In this document: one piece after another, positions 1-6,387 of the stretch
How positions within the stretch are numbered: position 1 is the first letter of the stretch
Layout: the number at the start of each line of letters is the position of its first letter
Assembly: GCA_003232445.1 (NCBI GenBank)
Contig: QIJM01000468.1
Coordinates: forward strand, 1-7,259
DNA from: Paraglaciecola arctica
GTDB taxonomy: Bacteria > Pseudomonadota > Gammaproteobacteria > Enterobacterales > Alteromonadaceae
Reading direction: 5' to 3'
DNA length: 7,259 nucleotides
The notes under the pieces: model-generated
Seen by the model: the letters and a program-made list of their open reading frames with translations, nothing else
Told to the model about the DNA's origin: nothing
The model's database searches: none
Translations under genes and position numbers: made by a program

Positions 1-22
1 CCCACGCTTTGGCGATAGCCAC

Positions 23-36
23 AGGAGATGATAATG
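23..36 (+). promoter_or_regulatory. fadB ribosome binding site and start choice
   Basis: AGGAG at 23-27 is followed by two in-frame ATGs, at 28 (0 nt gap) and 34 (6 nt gap). The second has workable spacing, identical to that of fadA (AGGAG, 6 nt, ATG), so it decides the start. The +2 frame reads TGA TAA TGA at 29-37, three consecutive stops. These would end any upstream gene read in that frame, but no such gene can be identified from the few bases available. Confidence 0.8.
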
Positions 37-2187
37 ATATACGAAGGTAAAAGCCTCACGGTTAATTTACTGCAAGATGGCATTGCAGAATTAGTCTTTG
101 ATGCCCAAGGTTCAGTGAACAAGTTTGATCAACAAACCGTTGCAGACTTAGATGCTGCGACGCAGGCACTTTTAGCTAATTCAGATGTGAAAGGCGTATT
201 AGTCCGTTCAGCAAAATCGACCTTTATTGTGGGTGCTGATATCACTGAATTTACTGGTTTGTTTGATATGCCAGATGAAGAAGTTCTGGCTTGGGTAGGC
301 AAAACCTCTCAAGTGTTTGACCGCTTTGAAGACTTACCTTTCCCAACTATCGCAGCAGTCAATGGTTTTGCCCTAGGTGGCGGCTGTGAAATGACCTTAG
401 CCTGTGACTTCCGTGTGGCCGATACCACTGCCAGCATAGGCTTGCCAGAAGTGAAACTAGGCTTAATGCCAGGTTTTGGTGGCACCGTGCGCCTTCCTCG
501 CCTTATTGGCGCTGATAACGCACTAGAGTGGATGACCACAGGGCGTGATCGTAAGGCAGTAAAAGCCCTAGCTGAAGGAGCTATAGATGCAGTAGTTGCA
601 CCAGAAAAGCTAACTGATGCAGCACTTAGCATGCTTAAAGACGCTATAGCTGGCGATTTTGATTGGCAAGCTCGCCGGACAGAGAAAAAGGCACCACTGA
701 CATTAAATCAAAACGAAGCCATGATGAGCTTCTCAACTGCAAAAGCTATGGTGGCAGCGCAGGCAGGCAAACATTATCCCGCGCCACATATGATGGTAGA
801 GACAATATCAAAAGCGGCTGGCCTTGATAGAGATGGTGCACTTAAATTAGAAAATCAAGGGTTTGCTACATTAGCTAAAACCGACGCAGCTAAAGCCCAA
901 GTGGGTATATTCTTAGCTGATCAGTTGGTTAAAAGTAAAGGTAAAAAACAGGCTAAAGCAGCTAAAAAAGTCATCAAACAAACAGCCGTGTTAGGCGCAG
1001 GTATTATGGGTGGCGGTATCGCCTACCAGTCTGCGGTGAAGGGCACTCCTGTGATAATGAAAGACATAAACCAAGCAGCATTAGACTTAGGTTTAAAAGA
1101 AGCCGCGACTATTTTAGGCAAAGGCATGCAGCGCGGTAAAATTGATGCAGCTAAGATGGCTTCAACACTGAATAGCATTGTGCCTACATTAGAATACTCA
1201 GCCATTAAAGACGTCGACCTAGTCATTGAAGCGGTAGTCGAAAACCCTAAAGTTAAAGGTATAGTATTGGCCGAAACAGAACAGCATGTATCTGACGATG
1301 CGATCATTTGTTCTAACACTTCGACTATTTCTATTAACCATTTAGCCAAAAGCTTAAAAAAACCAGAACGTTTCTGTGGCATGCACTTCTTTAACCCAGT
1401 GCACAAGATGCCGTTGGTTGAAATTATTCGTGGTGAAAAAACCTCTGAAGACACTATTTCAGCTGTAGTAGCAGCCACCTTAAAAATGGGCAAAACCCCG
1501 ATTGTGGTCAACGATTGTCCGGGCTTTTTAGTTAACCGTGTATTGTTTCCTTATTTTGCAGGTTTCAGCAGATTGGTTATGGACGGTGCTGACTTTGTTG
1601 CAGTTGATAAAATCATGGAAAAAGTTTTCGGCTGGCCTATGGGCCCTGCTTATCTTCTTGATGTGGTAGGCATGGATACATCTGACCATGCATCAGGCGT
1701 AATGGCTGCTGGTATCCCAGAACGTATGCAAAAAATTGCTAATGATCCTGTTACCTTGTTGTACAAAGCAGATCGATTAGGTCAGAAAAATGGCAAAGGT
1801 TTCTATAACTTCAGCTTAGACAAACGTGGCCGCCCAGCTAAAGTGCCTGCACCAGAAGCTTACGAGCTGTTTACCCCACATTGCGCTGCCAAGCGTGACT
1901 TCGACCAAGACGAAATCATTGCACGCGTGATGATCCCTATGGCCAATGAAGCTATTCGTTGTTTAGAAGAAGGCATTGTTGCCAGCGCAGCTGAAGCTGA
2001 TATGGCATTGCTTTATGGTTTAGGCTTTCCCCCCTTTAAAGGAGGAATATTCCGCTATATCGAAACAATGGGTTTAGCTAACTTTGTAGCATTAGCCGAT
2101 AAATACGCTGATTTAGGTCCGGTTTATCAGATTTCTGACGGTGTGCGCGAAATGGCCGCATCAAATAAATCATATTTTGCACAATAG
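34..2187 (+). CDS. fadB: Fatty acid oxidation complex alpha subunit FadB (enoyl-CoA hydratase / 3-hydroxyacyl-CoA dehydrogenase)
   Basis: Multifunctional alpha subunit of the cytosolic beta-oxidation complex, hydrating trans-2-enoyl-CoA and then oxidising 3-hydroxyacyl-CoA with NAD+. The 717-residue product matches the family length (E. coli 729). Residues 1-190 are the crotonase domain, with an oxyanion-hole loop GFALGGGCE and catalytic Glu119 and Glu139, the same numbers as in E. coli FadB. The Rossmann dehydrogenase domain follows, with GAGIMGGG at 321-328, SNTS at 427-430, HFFNPV with catalytic His451, and NDCPGF near 493. Two C-terminal helical dehydrogenase repeats (about 497-592 and 625-715) complete the protein. 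ATG 34 is chosen because AGGAG (23-27) lies 6 nt upstream and the product then begins MIYEGKSL, like E. coli MLYKGDTL. The in-frame ATG at 28 abuts the Shine-Dalgarno, and an in-frame TAG at 16-18 rules out earlier starts. fadA follows after 15 nt. The operon promoter lies outside the window. Confidence 0.97.
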   Translation: MIYEGKSLTVNLLQDGIAELVFDAQGSVNKFDQQTVADLDAATQALLANSDVKGVLVRSAKSTFIVGADITEFTGLFDMPDEEVLAWVGKTSQVFDRFEDLPFPTIAAVNGFALGGGCEMTLACDFRVADTTASIGLPEVKLGLMPGFGGTVRLPRLIGADNALEWMTTGRDRKAVKALAEGAIDAVVAPEKLTDAALSMLKDAIAGDFDWQARRTEKKAPLTLNQNEAMMSFSTAKAMVAAQAGKHYPAPHMMVETISKAAGLDRDGALKLENQGFATLAKTDAAKAQVGIFLADQLVKSKGKKQAKAAKKVIKQTAVLGAGIMGGGIAYQSAVKGTPVIMKDINQAALDLGLKEAATILGKGMQRGKIDAAKMASTLNSIVPTLEYSAIKDVDLVIEAVVENPKVKGIVLAETEQHVSDDAIICSNTSTISINHLAKSLKKPERFCGMHFFNPVHKMPLVEIIRGEKTSEDTISAVVAATLKMGKTPIVVNDCPGFLVNRVLFPYFAGFSRLVMDGADFVAVDKIMEKVFGWPMGPAYLLDVVGMDTSDHASGVMAAGIPERMQKIANDPVTLLYKADRLGQKNGKGFYNFSLDKRGRPAKVPAPEAYELFTPHCAAKRDFDQDEIIARVMIPMANEAIRCLEEGIVASAAEADMALLYGLGFPPFKGGIFRYIETMGLANFVALADKYADLGPVYQISDGVREMAASNKSYFAQ
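2033..2053 (+). repeat. Two adjacent 10-bp palindromes within fadB
   Basis: CCTTTAAAGG (2033-2042) and GGAATATTCC (2044-2053) are perfect palindromes separated by one A. They cover the codons for PFKGGIF and include an internal Shine-Dalgarno-like AAGGAGG (2039-2045). No start codon lies at a suitable distance, so an internal gene start is not supported. Confidence 0.5.
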
Positions 2188-2202
2188 CCTCAGGAGAAGA
2201 TC

Positions 2203-3366
2203 ATGAAAGAAGTCATAGTAGTTGATTGTATACGCACACCTATGGGTCGCTCTAAAGGCGGTATTTTTCGCAATGTGCGCGCAGAAACCTTATCTGCACA
2301 CTTAATGTCAAAATTGGTGGAGCGTAACCCAAACCTTGATCCTACAGAAATTGAAGACATCATTTGGGGCTGTGTTCAACAAACCAAAGAGCAAGGTTTC
2401 AATATTGCCCGTAACGCACAATTGTTAACTGATATCCCACGCTCAACGGGTGCAGTAACAGTAAACCGCTTATGTGGTTCGTCTATGCAAGCCTTACATG
2501 ACGCCACCAGCGGCATTATGTCAGGTCGCGGTGATGTTTATATGATTGGTGGCGTAGAACATATGGGCCATGTGCCGATGAATTTCAATTTAGACTTTCA
2601 TCCGGGCATTGCTAAACATACTGCTAAAGCATCAGGCAACATGGGCATGACGGCAGAGTTATTAGGCCGTCAAAACGGTATCACACGTGAAATGCAAGAT
2701 GCCTTTGGTGCACGCTCACACCAACGTGCTAATCAAGCCACACTTGATGGCCGTTGGGCTAGCGAGATTGTAGCCACACAAGGCCATGATGCTGACGGTA
2801 TATTAAAGTCGATTAGTGTTGATGAAGTTATCCGCCCTGACTCAACAGTAGAAACCATGGCCGCTTTAAGACCGGTATTTGATCCGGTCAACGGCACGGT
2901 CACAGCAGGTACATCGTCTGCCTTATCTGACGGTGCGTCCGCTATGTTGATCATGTCTGCTGATAAAGCCAAAGCACTAGGATTGACACCACGAGCTAAA
3001 ATTCGTGCTATGGCAGTGGCAGGTTGTGATGCCGCTATTATGGGGTATGGTCCAGTACCCGCTACCCAAAAAGCGCTTAAACGTGCAGGCATGACTATGG
3101 CAGATATCGAATTGGCTGAATTTAACGAAGCTTTTGCTGCACAAGCTTTGTCTTGTATTAAACAGCTAGGTTGGATTGATAATTACGAAGACAGAGTCAA
3201 CTTGAACGGTGGCGCGATTGCACTAGGCCACCCACTAGGTTGTTCTGGCTCGCGTATATCCACCACCTTAATCAACCTAATGGAAGCCAACGATAAATCC
3301 ATCGGTTTAGCCACTATGTGTATTGGTTTAGGCCAAGGTATTGCGACGGTGTTTGAGCGTGTTTAA
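2203..3366 (+). CDS. fadA: 3-ketoacyl-CoA thiolase FadA (beta subunit of the fatty acid oxidation complex)
   Basis: Thiolase that cleaves 3-ketoacyl-CoA with CoA to acetyl-CoA and a shortened acyl-CoA, the last step of each beta-oxidation round, in complex with FadB. The 387-residue length equals that of E. coli FadA. The active-site residues fall at the E. coli positions: nucleophile Cys91 in NRLCGSSMQALHD, His343 in GGAIALGHPLGCSG, and Cys373 in TMCIGLGQGIA. NEAFAAQ (308-314) and the C-terminal ATVFERV are also family signatures. AGGAG at 2192-2196 lies 6 nt before the ATG. The gene begins 15 nt after the fadB stop, so the two are surely cotranscribed. Its TAA (3364-3366) overlaps the stop codon of the convergent lipoprotein gene, and no terminator hairpin is evident just beyond it. 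No lesion or missing residue was seen. Confidence 0.97.
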   Translation: MKEVIVVDCIRTPMGRSKGGIFRNVRAETLSAHLMSKLVERNPNLDPTEIEDIIWGCVQQTKEQGFNIARNAQLLTDIPRSTGAVTVNRLCGSSMQALHDATSGIMSGRGDVYMIGGVEHMGHVPMNFNLDFHPGIAKHTAKASGNMGMTAELLGRQNGITREMQDAFGARSHQRANQATLDGRWASEIVATQGHDADGILKSISVDEVIRPDSTVETMAALRPVFDPVNGTVTAGTSSALSDGASAMLIMSADKAKALGLTPRAKIRAMAVAGCDAAIMGYGPVPATQKALKRAGMTMADIELAEFNEAFAAQALSCIKQLGWIDNYEDRVNLNGGAIALGHPLGCSGSRISTTLINLMEANDKSIGLATMCIGLGQGIATVFERV

Positions 3367-3830
3367 TTAGCGGTTGGAATGGTTAAATTACCTTCCCGTG
3401 TAATGTGAATTGGTAATGCAAAAGTACCCACGGCCAATTTTATTTTTAGCGTATAACCGACGGGGGTTTCTCTAGGCTTCATTAGATCAGCAATTAACCT
3501 AATGCCTCCAAACAAATCTGCCTGCGCGTTTAATTTTACTTCTTCTTCGCCATAAGCAGGCACGATGGGAAGTTGATTAGCCACACCAGAAAATACCTTG
3601 TTACCCTCAATACTGACAGTGTATGACAACCCTTTTAAATTCAACTCAGTGCTATTGGGATTGACCACTCGTAAACCGATTTCAAACGTGGGGTTTATAC
3701 TACCACCGGGCAGTATTTTAAAAGAATTGACACTGACCTGAGGCTCCTCAAAATTAGGGTTTAAGGCGGCGCAACTCGTTAGCATGAGAATAAGGAATAG
3801 TGTAGTTAGACGTAATGAGAGCAGTTTCAT
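3363..3830 (-). CDS. LEA type 2 / WHy-domain lipoprotein
   Basis: Small predicted lipoprotein of 155 residues. A basic N-terminus (MKLLSLRL) and a hydrophobic stretch lead into the lipobox LTSC, with Cys20 as the lipidated residue. The residue after it is Ala rather than Asp, which favours outer-membrane sorting. The rest (about 30-152) resembles the LEA-2/WHy beta-sandwich fold: an N-P-N motif at 57-59 in a strand reading GLRVVNPNST, then alternating strands such as LKGLSYTVSIEGNKVFSG. Plant proteins of this family are linked to desiccation stress; the bacterial lipoproteins have no settled function, so none is assigned. A GG-containing site (AAAGG at 3841-3845, about 10 nt before ATG) is a modest ribosome binding site. 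The gene has its own likely promoter and is convergent with fadA, overlapping it by 4 bp. Confidence is high that it is a real gene and fair for the fold. Confidence 0.87.
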   Translation of the reverse strand: MKLLSLRLTTLFLILMLTSCAALNPNFEEPQVSVNSFKILPGGSINPTFEIGLRVVNPNSTELNLKGLSYTVSIEGNKVFSGVANQLPIVPAYGEEEVKLNAQADLFGGIRLIADLMKPRETPVGYTLKIKLAVGTFALPIHITREGNLTIPTAN

Positions 3831-3857
3831 AGAGTTTTATCCTTTACCTGTAAGACG

Positions 3858-3886
3858 ATTTTAATGAGAATAACATTGTTCTGCAA
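3858..3886 (-). promoter_or_regulatory. Probable sigma70 promoter of the lipoprotein gene
   Basis: On the minus strand, TTGCAG (3881-3886) and TAAAAT (3858-3863) are separated by 17 bp. The -10 box matches the consensus at 5 of 6 positions, the -35 box at only 3 of 6. It lies about 30 bp upstream of the lipoprotein ATG and downstream of the protease terminator, where an independent promoter would be expected. Prediction from sequence only. Confidence 0.45.
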
Positions 3887-3919
3887 TTATCTAGGTCTAC
3901 TAGAAAATTATTTCTCATT
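3863..3919. repeat. Inverted repeats around the lipoprotein promoter
   Basis: An 8-bp inverted pair, AATGAGAA (3863-3870) and TTCTCATT (3912-3919), brackets the -35 region and touches the -10 box of the predicted lipoprotein promoter. Between them lies a second perfect small dyad, TCTAG-GTCTA-CTAGA (3890-3904). The two dyads are not concentric. They could be operator half-sites or chance in AT-rich DNA. Confidence 0.3.
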
Positions 3920-3930
3920 CAAAGGACGCG

Positions 3931-3960
3931 CCCAAAATAAAAAGCCCCCGAAGGAGCTTT
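3931..3960 (-). terminator. Rho-independent terminator of the subtilase gene
   Basis: On the minus strand the hairpin reads AAAGCTCC-TTCG-GGGGCTTT (3941-3960). The 8-bp stem has a single U-G wobble and is capped by a UUCG tetraloop closed by a C-G pair, an especially stable loop. It is followed by the T-rich tail TTATTTT. It starts about 20 nt after the protease stop codon. Read on the plus strand, the wobble becomes a C/A mismatch and the downstream T-run is poor, so it works best for the minus-strand gene. Confidence 0.88.
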
Positions 3961-3980
3961 GTTAATTTACCCATAAATTA

Positions 3981-5666
3981 TTATTCTAACGATCCAGAAA
4001 GTGTGACACCCGAGGTGGCACTATAAGCTCTAACGCTGATATGCCAAGTGCCAGGCTGCGGGGAGTCCACCGTTACAGACTCATTATTACCATTTAGATA
4101 CGGACGAAAATCCCAGTTAGCAGTTGTGGGCGGAGCACCAAAACGTATATATAAGTCTGCATCCCCTGTTCCACCTGAAATATTCACATCTAGCGTAGAA
4201 GCTCCTGAATCCACACCCAAGGTGTAGTGACGCCAGGTATTTGTGGACAAATCAGGCACATTCACAGAAAAATTGATGGGTTCGAACCCCGATCCACTGC
4301 CTGTGCCAATAAGCTCATCAATTGCCGCATTGGCATCAGTGATACCTGATCCGCACTGGTTACAAGTACCTGGAAAGGAGCCTGCGGAGTCAATAATAGC
4401 TGCTTTGATTTCATCAGGTGTTGCGCTAGGTTTTGCTTCATAGAGTAACGCAGCAACGCCAGCAACATGTGGTGCTGCCATGGAGGTACCTTGATAATAA
4501 GCTAAGCTATCGGCTCCAGGACTATTTGTGCCGCTATTTAGTGTAGATAAAACACCTCCGTTAATGCCAAACGATGTATCACCACCTGGAGCAGCAATAT
4601 CTACCACGTTACCAAAATTGGAATAACCCGCTTTAGCACCCGTTGGCCCCGTTGCTGCAACAGAGATAACACCTGGGCAATTAGCCGGAACCGCGTTCGA
4701 GGCGTTAATATTGGAGTTACCCGCTGCAACCACCACTGTGGCACCATTTGCACGGGCTGAGTTTATAGCTGAAATGTAAGTTTGTGAACAGCTACCACCG
4801 CCACCTAAGCTTAAGTTGATAACTTGTGCGGGGTTAGGGTTAGTAGGGACGCCAGGCACGTTACCGCCAGCCGCCCAGATTATACTATCAGAGATATCTG
4901 AGGTGAAACCACCACATTTACCCAAGGCACGTATTGGTACAATTTTTGCGTCAAATGCAACACCAGCAATACCCACATTATTATCAGTAACAGCGGCAAT
5001 TGTGCCGCTCACATGAGTACCATGCCATGAACTTGAACGGGCCGGTCTACCATCGTTACATTCGTTAGCAGCCGTTGCGTCACCTGGATCAAGTGCATTG
5101 TTATCACGACCATTTCCATCATTGGCAATGTCAGTATCACTGATCATATCGTAGCCAGGTAAAATATTACCAACTAGGTCAACGTGAGGTCGATACCCTG
5201 TATCTATTACAGCAACAACCACGCCATTCCCCGTGGCTTTGTCCCAAGCGGGCTCAAGGTTAATACTGGTGTTTTGTTCAAAGTAATGCCATTGGTCAGT
5301 ATATCTGGGGTCATTAGGTTGAAAATGGTGTTGCATCATCGTGTCTTCTTCGACGTACATCACACCATCCATGTTATTTAAACTGAGCAGCATTTTATGC
5401 ATTTCGGCTTTACTCATATCTTCAACTTCGAAAACATCAGATCCCGTTGCTGTTTGTCTTATATGGCGTATTTTCTTAGATAAATGTCTAGACATTTGAG
5501 CGACACGATTAGTACGAGTATTGATATTGATATTGGTTTGCTGTTCGAATTTAACAATCAACCTCTGTTTTTTTATATTGTCTGCAGCAAATGTTTGAGC
5601 ATGTACACCTAGTGAAAGTGCTGTTACCGCGATGGGTAACAATTTACATAGTTTTGATAATTTCAT
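3981..5666 (-). CDS. Secreted S8 family subtilisin-like serine protease with I9 propeptide and C-terminal PPC domain
   Basis: Extracellular endopeptidase precursor of 561 residues. A Sec signal peptide (MKLSKLCKLLPIAVTALSLG, likely cut after VHA at 23 or a few residues later) precedes an I9-type inhibitor/chaperone propeptide (about 34-113, from RLIVKFEQ to YVEEDTM). The catalytic domain (about 118-455) carries Asp155 in VVAVIDTG, His215 in SSWHGTHVSGT, oxyanion Asn317 in VVAAGN, and Ser395 in GTSMAAPHVAG. A Gly/Ser linker (454-460) joins a PPC domain (about 463-561) with GDADLYIRFG and GTWHISVRAY. PPC domains occur in many secreted bacterial proteases and are often removed during maturation. 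Type II secretion is plausible but not visible. The start at 5666 is chosen because the signal peptide begins there and AGGA lies 7 nt upstream; an in-frame ATG at 5714 would add 16 polar residues before it. The gene is monocistronic, ended by the UUCG terminator. Confidence 0.95.
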   Translation of the reverse strand: MKLSKLCKLLPIAVTALSLGVHAQTFAADNIKKQRLIVKFEQQTNININTRTNRVAQMSRHLSKKIRHIRQTATGSDVFEVEDMSKAEMHKMLLSLNNMDGVMYVEEDTMMQHHFQPNDPRYTDQWHYFEQNTSINLEPAWDKATGNGVVVAVIDTGYRPHVDLVGNILPGYDMISDTDIANDGNGRDNNALDPGDATAANECNDGRPARSSSWHGTHVSGTIAAVTDNNVGIAGVAFDAKIVPIRALGKCGGFTSDISDSIIWAAGGNVPGVPTNPNPAQVINLSLGGGGSCSQTYISAINSARANGATVVVAAGNSNINASNAVPANCPGVISVAATGPTGAKAGYSNFGNVVDIAAPGGDTSFGINGGVLSTLNSGTNSPGADSLAYYQGTSMAAPHVAGVAALLYEAKPSATPDEIKAAIIDSAGSFPGTCNQCGSGITDANAAIDELIGTGSGSGFEPINFSVNVPDLSTNTWRHYTLGVDSGASTLDVNISGGTGDADLYIRFGAPPTTANWDFRPYLNGNNESVTVDSPQPGTWHISVRAYSATSGVTLSGSLE

Positions 5667-5705
5667 TTGTTTTCCTGTCTGATAATTATTATTGCATTTA
5701 AAATG

Positions 5706-5721
5706 GGTAAGCATATTTACC
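5706..5721. repeat. Small dyad in the protease leader
   Basis: GGTAA-GCATAT-TTACC is a perfect 5-bp inverted repeat with a 6-bp centre, 40 bp upstream of the chosen protease start and overlapping the alternative ATG at 5714. It could be an operator half-site pair or a weak leader hairpin. No regulator can be named. Confidence 0.25.
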
Positions 5722-5833
5722 TAACGTAACTTGACATACTCACAAACACAATGCAAAGAAAACCTACCTGTTAAAGATAAAAATTTTACCGTGAAAATCT
5801 TCATTTCACTCACTTATTTGTTCTTTAGATTAT

Positions 5834-5882
5834 GGTTCTGATGGAACTGATACAGGGTTCAGGAAAGATCATAGAAGGGTTC
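5834..5882. repeat. Three GGTTC boxes at exact 22-bp spacing upstream of the protease
   Basis: GGTTC begins at 5834, 5856 and 5878, so the three copies sit exactly 22 bp apart, about two turns of the helix. The last two share the longer octamer AGGGTTCA. The intervening bases are not conserved. On the protease strand the boxes read GAACC, about 170-220 bp upstream of its start codon. The arrangement resembles phased sites for a regulator binding one helix face, but five-base boxes can also recur by chance. Confidence 0.35.
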
Positions 5883-5977
5883 AAAACGAATGTCAGACAA
5901 GTGGCAGTGATAAACCCTATTGCGTTTTGTATTTTCAAATACGCCTCTAATTAGTCATATATTTTATTAACTAGAAA

Positions 5978-6377
5978 CTAAGAAGCAAAAAGTTGTTCGA
6001 TGTCTTTAAAGGCTTTAAATTCAAGCGCATTTCCGCAAGGGTCGAGAAAAAACATAGTAGCTTGTTCACCAGTTTTTCCTGCAAATCGTGTATAAGGCTC
6101 AATAATAAAATCAATTCGCCAGCTCCTGCCAATCACACCATTTTAGTACCACGCCAAAATGAGGAACAGGCACGGCATGGTTATCCACTTGATTATGTTT
6201 GGGCAAACTTGGCATCTCAGTCACTAGATGAGTCACTAATTGGTGTCCAAAAAAGTTCCAATCGATCCATTGTTCAGAGCAGCGACCTTTTTCACAGCCC
6301 AACAGGCCGCCATAAAAGGCTTTGGCTTGTTCTAAGTTTATAACGGGAATAGCTAGGTGGAAGGGTATAATCACCAT
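5978..6377 (-). pseudogene. Frameshifted VOC / glyoxalase-fold protein (extradiol dioxygenase-like, COG3565 type)
   Basis: The N-terminal 87 codons from ATG 6377 read as a VOC-superfamily protein (MVIIPFHLAIPVINLEQAKAF, then YGGLLGC, WIDW, HQLVTH, VPHFGVVLKWCDWQELA). They then hit AAT TGA, with the stop at 6111-6113. In a different frame the sequence continues at once from 6115 down as IDFIIEPYTRF, GEQATMFFLDPCGNALEFKAF and KDIEQLFAS, ending in TAG at 5978-5980. Related proteins have about seven more residues (of the type RLKAAGV) between the two halves, so loss of about 20 bp explains the shift. The likely metal ligands are His7, His73 and the Glu in GNALEF; that Glu (6020-6022) lies beyond the stop, so the 88-residue product should be inactive. 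The gene starts 7 bp after the aldehyde dehydrogenase stop, and its Shine-Dalgarno AGGTGA overlaps that stop. Substrate unknown. Confidence 0.85.
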
Positions 6378-6380
6378 TTA

Positions 6381-6387
6381 TCACCTA
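6381..6387 (-). promoter_or_regulatory. VOC gene ribosome binding site overlapping the aldehyde dehydrogenase stop
   Basis: The minus strand reads TAGGTGATAAATG. The TAG is the aldehyde dehydrogenase stop (6385-6387), and AGGTGA (6381-6386), a full anti-Shine-Dalgarno match, precedes the VOC ATG at a short 3-nt gap. The arrangement implies cotranscription and probably translational coupling of the two genes. Confidence 0.7.

Larger units (their letters stand above)
5667..5977. other. Gene-free region between the protease and the VOC pseudogene
   Basis: A stretch of 311 bp without a credible coding region on either strand. It should contain the protease promoter, but no convincing -35/-10 pair was found. 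The best -10-like box on the minus strand is CATAAT near 5831-5836, with no good -35 partner. The stretch contains the 22-bp-phased GGTTC boxes, the dyad at 5706-5721 and a weak imperfect hairpin at 5922-5944 (GCGTTTTG against CAAATACGC, one bulge) lacking a T-run. No clear terminator follows the VOC pseudogene. Confidence 0.7.

Noticed and set aside
1..31. C-terminus of an upstream gene ending at TGA 29-31
   Set aside because: Only nine open codons are visible, with no recognisable motif, so it cannot be supported.
1023..1511. 162-codon minus-strand open frame inside fadB
   Set aside because: Shadow of a strongly conserved coding region; the product shows no domain and there is no ribosome binding context.
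4278..4289. GGGTTCGAACCC, a perfect palindrome resembling a tRNA T-arm
   Set aside because: It lies inside the protease coding sequence at the linker (GFEPIN on the minus strand). No acceptor, D or anticodon arms can be built around it.
5731..5759. TTGACA on the plus strand as a -35 box
   Set aside because: The hexamer at the right distance is CAAAGA, a poor -10, and no plus-strand gene follows.
5922..5944. Hairpin GCGTTTTG / CAAATACGC as a terminator for the VOC gene
   Set aside because: The stem is AT-rich with a bulge, and neither strand has a T-run after it.
5993..6343. 116-codon open frame on the plus strand
   Set aside because: It is antisense to the VOC pseudogene, whose minus-strand reading has clear family motifs in both halves. 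The plus-strand product has no recognisable domain.
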